Part shown: positions 26,401 to 38,400 of the stretch, one piece after another
How positions within the stretch are numbered: the stretch's first letter is position 1
Layout: each line of letters begins with the position of its first letter
NCBI GenBank assembly: GCA_907163375.1
Contig: CAJQUW010008753.1
Location: forward strand, 1-64,000
Reading direction: 5' to 3'
Length of the DNA stretch: 64,000 nucleotides
Source: Prostheceraeus crozeri
Lineage: Eukaryota > Platyhelminthes > Polycladida > Euryleptidae
Made by a program: the position numbers and the translations under genes
The notes under the pieces: generated by a model
Seen by the model: only the letters and a program-made list of their open reading frames with translations
Told to the model about the DNA's origin: nothing
Databases searched by the model: none

Positions 26401-29400
26401 TCAAAAGTCACTGCGAGCCATCTTTTTGACATTGGGATAAGATTGAGCTGCGAGCCATCTTTTTGACATTGGGATAAGATTGAGCCATTTCAATTCAACA
26501 GCCACTGCGACACATTTCACGAAAAACAAGCTTTGAACCCTCATCATGCACCAAGTCGATAAACTGATCTTTAATGAAATTTTCCTCTGAAGGCAGGTCA
26601 CTAAGGGTGAGTCCAAACGGGTTGTTGATAGCATTTTTCAAATTCATGTAGATCGGGAAAGTACCAACAAATTTCTTCGCTTAGAATTGAAACGTGGTGT
26701 TTCATCACCTCAAGAATATCGTAATCGATGTAGAATTCGCTCTCCTTGATGAATTTGTTCAGATGTGGAAATAGTGCAAAGTTTGTCTTTTGCCAACCAC
26801 TGGACGCTGACAAACGCACATTTCTTTTCATTCATTTAGGGAAGAGTCATAGCTGTCCCTTTCATCGGACCCTAGTTTGAGAACCACTGATTTAATGTCT
26901 TATATGTGAGCGTGTTTCATTGCTTTTGTCTATGTTACATCTGATTTCAACAAGTGCTATATTTGATCGGAAAAACCTAATAATAAGAAGTATGTATACT
27001 AGTATAATTGCAAATTAGTTGCCAAGTCTTGATTTGCATCGTCAACTTTGAACCATTGATCTACTTATTGCTATTGTATCTTATTGTATCTAAAATGTCT
27101 CAGCATTATAGATGTGAAGGATATTCAATTCTGCTTGGTGTAGATTACAGAGATAAATTGCCGTGTGAGATGACTTTCCTCACTGCTGATAGTCACGGCA
27201 AGAAGATCAATTTTCCATTGAACGTAATTCAAATTCAAGTCTGAATTCAGACGAACCAGAAGAATATTGACAACACATTGAACTGTTCCGGTCAGTAAAT
27301 TCACATCGTGAACAGTCGAACAGAATGAATCACAAAATCAGAAAGGTCGTCTCTTTTTCTGTTTGACTAGAATGGAAGCATTGGAACATATAGCGTTAAT
27401 GAAATGGCACAAACTGCTGACATAATACCATAGCAATCGAACAATTAACAGCCAGTTCAACATCAAACACGCCAAATTGTGCGAAGTTTCAGTGACTGTT
27501 ATCAACCGGATCACACAGCAATGAGACGCAGTCGATGTCAAGTTCTACAGAGAAGTTTGTGAACTCTTTTTCGTGTATGGAGATGTAATCCGCTGTTTGC
27601 TGGCGGTTGTTAACACTGATCAATAACGCTGAGACAAGAAAATGATTTCATTTAATTAAACAATTGAGTAATTGAATACCATTATGGAAGACTTTACAGT
27701 TACTTAGCACAAGACGAAGAAACTAATTAAATACCTTTCGCAAATACAACTTTCCGTTATATTCAGCAGAGTGATTAATTTTTGGCTGATGCACTTTTAT
27801 CATTAATGCCTCTACATGAATATAACCGAATGTCGTATTTGCGAAAGGTATTTAATTATTTTCTTCGTCTTGTGCTAAGTAACTGTAAAGTCTCCCATAA
27901 TGGTATTCAATTACGCAATTGTTTAATTAAATCAGACTTTTTCGTGTATTTGCTAACCTTTTTGATGATGATCGGAAACAATCTAATTCTGCGATGTGAA
28001 TAATACTTCCATTTGACGAATTTATCACGGAGAAAAATTGAGTTATAGATTATGCACTTTTCACTTGACAGGCCTGACTGCAATCTGATCATTGAGGTTC
28101 GTGTGTTCGATGATGAGAGCCACTTCTGCAATGCGCACGCTTGGCCAATCACACAAGCCAAAGAGAGACGGATATCTATGCTGCCATTGCATGCAATTGC
28201 TGGGATAGAATTAGCCTACGTCCACTCTAGACTAACCACACGCAAATAAATCTTTCTCTGTGGTGTAGATGACATCTATGTAATGCTCAGTTCTTTCTGA
28301 CGCTCGCACTATGAGACAGCGTGGTGGCCACTGCATGTCAATATAACTGCGTCACAGGAATTTCTTCATTCTCAAATATTTTGCAAAACGCACAGAATTA
28401 GATTGTTTAATCGTATCACTTTGCTAGAAGTGCAAACTGATTCAAACATATGGCACATACAGGAACTTAATAAGTGGGCAAAAAAGAAATTTTTAATACC
28501 TTACAGAGATAGGAAAAATAGTCGTGCGTCGCTTGCGGATTTCTCTGAATTCCTTCAAAATGCTCCGATCGCCATTTCCTTCAGATTCGAAGAATTCAGA
28601 TCATTGAGCAAAAGTTTTCTCGATAATGCTGGTCCCTCCGATCTTTATTAAAAAAGTTAGCAGGCGCACGAAAAAACGTTCACAAACTTCTCTGCAGAAC
28701 TTGACATCGTCTGTGTTTCTTCGCTGTGTGATCCGGTTGATAACAGTCACTGAAGCTTCGCACAATTTGGCGTGTTTGATGTTGAACTGGCTGCTCATTG
28801 TTCGATTGCTATGGTATTATGTCAGCAGATTGTGCCATTTCATTTATGTTACATGTTCCAATGTTTCCTTTCTAGTCAAACGGAAGAAGAGACGACCTGT
28901 CTAATTCTGTGGCAAAACGAATATACAAAATGCTCTCAAAAATGTATTACACATATTGATTTTAACTCAAGTTCTCATCCAGGAATTGCCTTCCCACTAA
29001 TTATCATTGCAATTCACTAGATTGTTAATTATTTTTCGATTGTATTGAAATTGGTTTTTGGGATTGCTTCCTTTTATTTCGACGCTATTGAAATTCTAGA
29101 TGTTTTTTTGCGTTGAAGATCTTTGAGAATAGCAAGCAATTGCAATCCCAATATTCCAGTTGTATTCATTAATGATTGACTTGAACCATTTGTGAGAGAA
29201 ATCACATTTTCTCAAGATAAGAGGGGAGATGATAATCAAACATCAAAAGTAAGTTGTGTGCTTGCATGATGTGAGTTCTCACACACAGAAATTAATAAAT
29301 GCAATAGATAAAATCTAACATCTCTATTGAGAAAATAATGTGAAGACATGAACTTTCAGTGCAACAAGATTGAAAAATTGATTTTAATGTGATAATTAAT

Positions 29401-32400
29401 GTTCATTTTGACTGCGTCCGCAACGTGCTCTCCAAAGTTGTCGAGAGAAAATTAATCTTTCTCTCACGTTATCCTGTGAAAAGCAATTTAAAGTGTTTGT
29501 ATAAATATGCTTGATGCATGTGAATGTATAATGCCGGAAATTGTATTTCATATATTTGACATATCTGAAACATCATTGAAATACATGTGTAAATGGCAGT
29601 GTATTGCAAAATTGCTTTGTTAGTCATAGCACTATCAGGTAAGCTTTCCGGAATCATGCACATGTGACACTACATTGTAAACTGTCAGACAAATCGATAT
29701 TTTGGTTGATATAGTATCGGACAAATTTCCATTGCAGGAACTAATTTGTATAGTTACGTTTGCCCCACATCATGTTACTTATAACTAGCGAATATACTTT
29801 TATCAAAATTGGATATTTTTCTTGGTTTTCAATTATATGCAATGGATAAAAAAAGTAGCTGCGGTTTCTTTTAAACCTAGAGTATGACTATTTTAATTCT
29901 GAATAACTAATTCAGTTTTGAATATGTTCTATAAAATATTTGGCTGTATATACATGTATACAAGAGACGATTGACAATTGATATTAAATATGCCTCGAAG
30001 AGTGAGGAGAGTCAGATCTGTGTTACTGACTTTTCCAAGCATAGAAAACGATATTAGATATATGTTTTACCTCTACCGCAACTGTTCTGAAGCAAATGGA
30101 ATACAAAAACAGCACTTGTATTAATAGCTTTATCCTATTTAAATCGAAGGATATCAGGTGCGGCATTAATTTTTTGGGTTTGTGTATACTTACTCTGTGG
30201 TTTAAATGTCATACCTCACTTTCATTTGTTTCTTTTATCGACCGCAACCACTCGATGAAAAATACCCTCCTTGTCAATTTCGTGCATGCATATACTCTAA
30301 TTATCGTCTTTTTATTCCAGAGAGGTACTCAATAACATATGGCTTTTATCTCACCGCACTAAAACACTATCAGAATCAAATGAGAATCAATCGAGCCTAT
30401 GCAAATTTTTTCAATCCGAGAAATGGACGTTTCGGGGGAAATTTCCCGTTTTGGTCATTGCGTGGTCCACCTTTGAATCACTATGACCATAATGGGTTCA
30501 ATCAAATTGGGCTTAATTTTCCACAGCAAAACCAATATGGCTTCAATTTTCAACAGCATGGTGATAATCGAAATGGTAATGATTTTCATCGACATGGTGA
30601 CAACGAAAATGATAATTATGATCGACGTCATGGTGACAACGAAAATGATAATTATGATCGACGTCATGGTGACAACGAAAATGATAATTATGATCGGCAT
30701 CATGGTGACAACGAAAATGATAATTATGTTCGACGTTATGGTGACAACGAAAATGATAATTATTATCGGCGTCACTTAAATCGTCAACGTGGTGATTATT
30801 ACCGCCAAAATGGTGATTACTATCGGCATTATAAAAATAATAGAAATGGTGATCACGGAGACTTTTATCAACATGGTGGTGACTAATAGCGTGGTTGAAA
30901 CGGCTTTCACATGACAACTAAAGATCCCTAGATTTGATATGTCATAATCATTGACAATCAGCGTAAGCACATTTAGTGCGAATTTACCTTCTTCACTGTC
31001 CCATGGCAAAAGTTAGTCGCATATTGCACGTGTACTCACTGCAGTAATTAGTAAGGCAACCCAAGTAACATGCATTGATATGAAGTAGCATAAAGTGATA
31101 TGCTCGTATAATTAAATATGTATAAAGTCACAATCTATGTGTAAGGTGAAATAAAATATTTTTTTCGAAAATCGAATGTCTGTGATTGGGGCTGTGATAA
31201 AATGGTCTCATAATGGATGATTCTTTTGAAACAATGACAAGCATTAATAGTACGGCAGGCAGAACGAGTTTCTGCAGGGAACGAGGCCGGAAATGAGACC
31301 TTCACAGAATTATGTACACCCACGACTCTGTGCATCTACCGAGCTCTAGTGATAGTGAGCTCTAGTCTTCTTGTCAGACAGGATCAAAGACAAACATACA
31401 TGTACGTTCATACAATGGGATGCAGGTTGCAGTTTTTGGCAAGATGAAATTTACTTTATCAGTTCTTTGTCAGCTAAAAAGTGATCAAAACTAGAGTCAA
31501 AATTTTTGACATGGAATGCCTTCAGGGGCCGTATTAATAGAGATAGCACTAGCCTAGCACTACCCTAGTGCTAGACTAGCAGCAACTTCCGTATTAATAA
31601 AGGTAGCAAAAGGGTAGCACTAGGCTAGCACTATGTCTGAGACCTACCGCTGGGGCCATATTAATAAAGGTAGCACTAGCCTAGTGCTAGCCTAGCTGCA
31701 ATTTCCGTATTAATAAAGGTAGCAAGAGGGTAGCGCTAGGCTAGCACTATGTCTGAGACCTAGCGCTAGGCTGTCGTATTAATAAAGATAGTAACTATCC
31801 TAGTGCTAGCCTAGCACTACCCTAGCGCTATGTCCAAAATCTGGCAAATTCCCTAGCAAGGTCTCGACCTTGCTAGGGATGATGCTAGATTGAATATTTA
31901 AGAGCAATATTGAAGGATATCTAATGTGATGTTTACAGCATGGTAATGTTGAGCGCATTGGCTTCAAGATAGTGTGAGATTTTTCTATTTTGAATAAACA
32001 TGTCGAATCACAAACTGCAATTATAAAAGTTATTCCATAACTGAATAACTCTTGCGCTAAAATGGAATTTAAGCGGCACAGTCTATTTGTGCATTACACT
32101 TTTGCACTAGACGTCCTGATAAATGGATAGTTATTTTCAACATTTAGATAACCAATATTCCTATTTATGAATTTCACTTAAGGACGACAAAATAGATTAT
32201 CATTGGTACCAATTGCTTGCGTATGAAGTAATACAACGGTGCAAAAATTCCGTGATTTGCATAGCTACTGAATTTACTGAATCGTAGGTTTGCTATTTTA
32301 GAATCTCAAGCGCATTTTTGAATATCCCTACAAGCGCATTTCAAATTGCTTGACATTCACAATCGTTGGTAAATTTGTATGATAATGAAATTGTGATGAA

Positions 32401-35400
32401 ATAGTGTGCTTAAAATTGATAAGTAATCGAATTGTAATTTTTTATCTCAGTAGCCTGATAAGAACCAAGATGTATTAGCGATAAATTGACAAACATTTTT
32501 CTCTCCAAAAGGCTTTAGAAAGTAATTCGGAAATAATTCAGATAACAGAAGAAATTCAGAGAGTAAGAAGAAAACTCCTTATCAATACATCTGGCACTGC
32601 TAGTGATTTGATCAAAAGCGTTCAAGATAGGAATTACAATAATGCATCATTTTTTATTTACATGTAGTGACTTGTTCACACTTGTCAGACAATTCGAGGG
32701 ATTTATTTTCTGATATTTCATTCTCAGTTTTTAACGTATGCTTTAGATTCATAATTAGAGCAATCGTAGCATGAGAGGATCCAATACCTACCGAAATAAT
32801 GAGACTGAGACCACACATTGAGTTGCATTGCCATTGATCCATCTTGTGCGGTAGGAGGGACGTCATAATTGTTCACTTACTGAGAGGAGAGAACCTTGGC
32901 AACATATTATAAAAATTATATTCTAAATTGTTTCTACATTTCTAAATTTAGCTAATTATTATGTCACATTAATGATCGGAAGATCATACCGATTGGAATG
33001 AGCCCCATTTCATGCATCGAATTATTCATAAGCAAGGATTTACATATTTGATGTTTTATCTTCTCTGAATGATAAGTGTCAACAGCCGGGCGGGAGAGAC
33101 GATAATCGCTTTGATCTCCGACAACCAGACTTATATTGTTAACGCTAAACGCGCCCGCATGTACAAATTTTCTCTCGAAGTGATCGTCTAATTGTCAGAT
33201 TTCCATATTCCACATTTTCGCTACAGTTCGGCCTCCTCGTAATCCAGGAAAATTATAGGGATTGTTTTAAAATTTCGTTGAGTTAGTTCAAGTTTGTTAT
33301 TACAGTAATCATAATTGGGAGTTCACTGCACGTGCGGAGATGTCAAGTGGCTAAAATTCTTAAATTCATCCTTTCAACCGCAAATAGTTCGCTGCTGATA
33401 CTCGCGTTACATTTCACTCTATTGAGTAGGACGTTGAACACCGCAAGCTAAGGACGTCATCATATTCATTTACTGTGAAGAATGCATTCTTTTTTTCATA
33501 ACTTGCAAAATTAGTTCATTCTGATGTCATATTGAAGATCGGGAGATGATGTCGATTAAAATGAGCCCCTTCATATATTAAACTATTTGACAATCGTTCA
33601 TTAGCAAGACAGTTATCATTTCGATGTTTTATCTTCTCTGAATGAAGAGTCAACAGGCGGGAATGAAGGAAATGGCTTTGATCTCCGACATTCACACTTG
33701 TATTGTTAACACTGAACGCGCGCGCTTCAATATATTTTCACTCGGAATGTGCGTCGAATTGCCAGATTTCTATGACTCGATTGCCGGGCGCACAGAAATA
33801 GATTGTTTATCTGAAGTTGACTAGAATGGAAATTGACTCAAGGTCGCGGCACATCCGGGGGAACTAAGTTGGGGCATGAATGACCAATTAAAAGCTTAGA
33901 ATTGCACACGTGACTATGGCCTGGCGTGAGAGCAGGTGGTGAATGAAGCTGCGTGCTGAATCGGCGCGTCAATGAAACTTGATCTAGCATTAACTGGCGC
34001 CGGAGTTGACGCTAGGCCTTCTCTATTAATACGGAACTCAAGTTGCTACTGCCCCTAGTAGCAACTTGCCTAGCGCTACCCCTAGGAAATGCTATATCAA
34101 ATGCTGGCTCTATTAATACCGAAGTTGCTGCTAGGCTAGCACTAGGGTAGTGCTAGGCTAGTGATGTCTCTATTAATACGGCCCCAGGTCATTTCCTATC
34201 ATGTATTGTCATGCTTCTGATCGGCGATATATGCAAGAATGTGGCTTATTGTGGATGAAGTGGGTCTACATGTTGGTGTTTGCCGACAGTAGGAGGCTTG
34301 CCAAATCTGAATTAATGTAGTTTCATACAGGGCTGCATGAACATGATAAGAAATGACCCGAAAATATTCCATGTCACAAATGATGGCTCAAGTTTTAATA
34401 ATTTTCTGCTGACAAAGAACTGATAGAAAATTTCATATTAACCAAAAACTGCATCTGTGTCCAATTGGATTTACATGTACTTTTCTTTGATCCTGTCTGA
34501 CAAGAAGAGGAACGAACTAGAACTCAGCAGACGTGGAGATTCGTAGTGTGCATAGGTTGTACATCATTCTGTGAAAGTCTCATTTTCGGCCTCGTTCCCT
34601 GCAAAAACTCGCTCTGGCTGCCGGACTATTAAACGGTAGCGGCATCGCATGAAAATTATTGCAACGGCTAATTCGCCCATATCGTCGCAGTGTGGCAATG
34701 GCGCCTTCTAATTTATCGCTGACCTGCAGCATCAAGTCGATGAATCAAGCAGATTCCATAGAGCGACTCATTTGTGCTGATAAAGTCAAAGCATGCGCAA
34801 TTGAATCGCATGATGGAGTCCGCCTTCTACATTTTTGCAGATGTGCTTAACGCGACTTGAGGGAATTCACACTTGAAAATGACGGCTGTAACACATGTTC
34901 AAATGATTGATATCCCAGTCAACTACGAGTGTGACTACTCTATTCCTCTTGCTTTGCTTCGGACACAGGCCAGCTCGATTTCAGTTGAAAGAAGCCTCAG
35001 AATACTAAGAAAACTTTTGAGAAGTGATGAAGCACTTCAAGAAATTCAGTTTGCAATTGAGTCAAAGATTTGTTTTATAACAGTATTTGCCATGAAAATA
35101 ATTTGTACAAAGAAATTCGCATATTTGACTGAAAAAACTTTAATTCAAAGAGTACAGTTTATGATTGGGGTCCTTTAGGCCGGAGGTACACACGATTAGC
35201 CGTAAGCAATAAGCCACAACCAGAAATCCGCCTTTGATTGCGGGGGCACACAGGATAAGACTATTCGATTATTGTTAGAACGCAAACGGTTGAATAATGA
35301 TTACTTTCAGTTCGATAAATTGCTAACGGCCTATTGCAGAACTCGGAGTTAAGTAACTGCCAGTTAAATTTAACATCGGTAGGTTGACACCAGAAAGAAG

Positions 35401-38400
35401 CTGCAAGTAGGACGGTTCAGATTCCTCTTCGTCCTTTTCCCTCTGCACACGAGTTCTCATGGCAGAAATCAGCGCCATTTGAGCAGCATGCAGCTCTCTT
35501 TGCTGAACAATCTTCTCCTCCAGAAGTTGAATCTGTAGTTGTTTGGCAGTCTTCTTGATAGAATCCTTCACCGAATCTGGAGCAGGTCGCAGATCTTCGT
35601 CTGAGATTTCATCATCGTCTGGAACATGTGGTAGTGGCTCCATAACTGCTTATTTCTTCCATCGGTGGCTGAGATGGTTCTCTTCCAGTAGCGAAGTTCG
35701 ATCGTCGTTGAGCCGCGCGATCTTTCTTGGCTTTTTTTCTCAAGTTTGCCCAAAGATCTTACAGCTGCTTCATGTCCTGGTTTCTCTGACTATCTGAGTT
35801 GAATTTTATTTCAATTTCAATCCAGGTCTTCTTCTTCTTCAAAGTCTCCGCATCCTTCATTTTGCTTTCTATGATGTCGGCCAGTTGAGACTCTTCAACA
35901 ATATCCATAAGACGATTCTTTTCTGCATCGTTGTAGTTGTCACTGCGCTTTCGCTTGCTCATCTTGTACAGGTACGTATTCTCCTGGTTTCACTGAACAA
36001 TTTATTCTTCTCGGGCAGTGAAATGTGCTCAGCTATGCACCAAACTTTGCTAACACATAGCCAACCAGAGATACCAGACGAGAGCAGAGACGTTATCACT
36101 CGCCTATTGTTATGGAAACAGTGACGTCAAATTGTGCTAACTTGGTCAACCATGTGTGTGCAAGGGAACTCCATGTTTAACTGCCAGTTATTTTAACTGC
36201 GACTTCTGCAACGCGTTCGCAGTTGCTGTTGTAACTGCCAGTTAAATAAGAGAAGGTTAATTTGACTCGCAGTTATGCTTACCCCGAGTTCTGCAATAGG
36301 CCGTAAGTTAATTTGGTATCTTCAATTTCTGTATGTCATAATTGCTGTACTCATACCGGCTTCGATGCATCACACACACACGAGTGACGACAAGAGAAAA
36401 GTGTGTATTGTTGAAGGTTGAATTACATCTCATTGACATGATGATGAAATCAGTAAAATAGATTGAAGCATTTTGAACGCTAAATTTCTGATAAGCAACA
36501 CTATCATCACTATAAAGTGAACGCCAATCTTCATTTACTACCAACCTCATTGCAAATGTAGGTGAGATTGACATTAATGAATGAATTTTGCAATAAAAAA
36601 CAACTCATGTTTCATGGTGACCATGCATTATTAGGTGATTTTTTCATGTTAAATCAGTGCTATTTGTGATAATTTTGCACAACAAGCTTCACTGAACTCT
36701 CAAGATGAAATACAACAAGACTGAAATGGTTACAAATCTTCACATTCTTGATGAAAAAGTGGTAATACAACATTTTCAGTCAAGAAAGTTAATATTTTGC
36801 GATAACTTCACATTATCACTAATGTTTTCCTAATTCACCGATTTTGATGACCACTGCATCAGAAGAGAGCTCAGAAAATGCTCGTTTTCTCCGTTCCTGG
36901 TTCATTTTTATACTCACATGTTTTCTTATTGAAAAATTACAACTTGTAAATTGAGTGATTTTCATATTCTGACAACTGCTCAGCAAATACAATAACGGAT
37001 GCAAGTCTATCGTAGTTCATTTTAAAGCTGAAAATGCCAGCACTCGAATGATGTATGGCACGCGTGCCATATCATACGTGCACGTGGATGTGTAATAAGA
37101 CTGGAACATGTGAGAATCGATTGAATTTCAGCGGTGTCTAGGTGGGGTCCGTTTTTTATGATCAGGGCTGTATGCGATGTAATGCGCATACCACTCAGAA
37201 TGTCCACAGTCTGTGTGTATAATATGATTGGTCAAATAGATGTTATAGAATGTGAAGATTCATAACCATTTCAGTCTTGTTGCATTCAAGAGAACAAGCG
37301 TGGCCATGAAACATGAGTTGCTTCCAATTGTTCAAGCCCACAAGGTCTCACCAACAAATAATATATTTCATGAATGAGATGCAAAAATTTGACCAGGTCT
37401 GTCACTGAACGAACCGGAGTTATCTGGAACGAATATTTACGTCAGAAAAATCATTCTATAATCGCAAGTTTAGTAACTGCTTGAAAAGTGAGGAATGATG
37501 TGCTCAGGCAATGGGCACAAAAGAAATTGGTAGTTGGAGAAAAACAAAACTTGTCTATCAAGCAGTGAGAATGATTCAAATAAAGCACAACCCCCAGACT
37601 GTCCCAAAGTACAATTCGTCCTTTGTACTAGACTTCGATTTACGTGTGAGAATCGAAGAGTCTTAAAAATTTCCAATTAAGACTGAATAGGTGTGAATAT
37701 GAGAAAACATAAATGGAACATGCAATTGATATGCTCATTTACATCATGAATCAACGATTTGGCTGAGAATATCACAGCTCATTTGCACTAAGAATGAAAA
37801 CTGTTATTTTTACGCGAAAAGAGCTTAATTAAAAGTAAATAAATTACTATTGTAATAGATATTGAATCCTCAAACCGTCACTCCGTTGAGGTATTTTCCC
37901 TAACGCGCTCCGTTTTTATTGGTTAATAGTCCCAACGCTTTCTGGAAGTGTTCACGACTTACAATTAATTGTTTATTCAGACGACTCTCTCTTCAACACC
38001 TAAACTTTTGCACTCTCTCGTGTGCAAGTTATACTAAGGGCTCATTCATAACTAAGCAAGTATTTGCTTCAGAATTCGTAGCAAAGAGTGGACACTTTCA
38101 TGTTATGCAGCCCAATAGTATACATCATGCATTCTTATAATTTCCATCTGTATGTACATGTAAATGCACGTTTTATGATCTTTGTTGTTGTGATGAATGT
38201 GCGTGCTACGTGCTGCGTACTGAAGCAGGCAGAATAATAATTAGGGCGCTTGGTATAATGGCTTGAATAGGAGGCGATTTGTACCAAGCGCCCTCCAATG
38301 GGAGTCGTTATTGTATGTAGCGCCCTCCCATTTTCATTTGATATCTATGATGAATTGAAACTCCATGTTACTTGCGCATGTGGGGCTAGTTGTCCTTTAT

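Larger units (their letters stand above)
25477..26889 (-). mobile_element. hAT transposon relic with 8-bp target duplication
   Basis: Terminal inverted repeats CAGTGGTTCTCATAC (left) and the inverse of CAGTGGTTCTCAAAC (right) bound a 1413-bp element. The exact 8-bp direct repeat ATTTAATG flanks it (25469-25476 and 26890-26897), the hallmark of hAT insertions. Inside is the C-terminal part of a hAT transposase on the minus strand, split by a 57-bp tandem expansion. The N-terminal BED finger and most of the catalytic core are absent. Confidence 0.9.
31243..34632. mobile_element. Large foldback element, arms about 600 bp
   Basis: 31243-31850 and 34010-34632 are inverted relatives: outer block TTAATAGTACGGCAG with GCAGGGAACGAGGCCGGAAA, then CTTCTTGTCAGACAGGATCA, then TATCAGTTCTTTGTCAGC, then GGGGCCGTATTAATAGAGA. 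The inner ends at 31531 and 34187 begin with GGGGCCGTATTAATA, a terminus typical of Harbinger/ISL2EU-type MITEs, so a smaller element may sit within the larger one. The centre (31850-34010) holds two diverged direct copies of a segment (about 32960-33200 and 33520-33780) and no recognisable gene. Confidence 0.7.

Noticed and set aside
25833..26466. Two long open frames (about 197 codons each) on opposite strands
   Set aside because: Both result from the 57-bp repeat whose length is a multiple of three; the parental frame belongs to a hAT transposase and contains TGA in every unit.
30455..30917. Open frames on the minus strand and second plus frame across the HGDNEND repeat
   Set aside because: Shadows of the 36-bp coding repeat; low-complexity Ile/Thr/Met or His-rich products without start or splice support.
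34873..35178. Possible hAT C-terminal block (SVERSLRILRKLLRSDE)
   Set aside because: Only a few residues resemble the hAT motif; no terminal repeats or other blocks around it.
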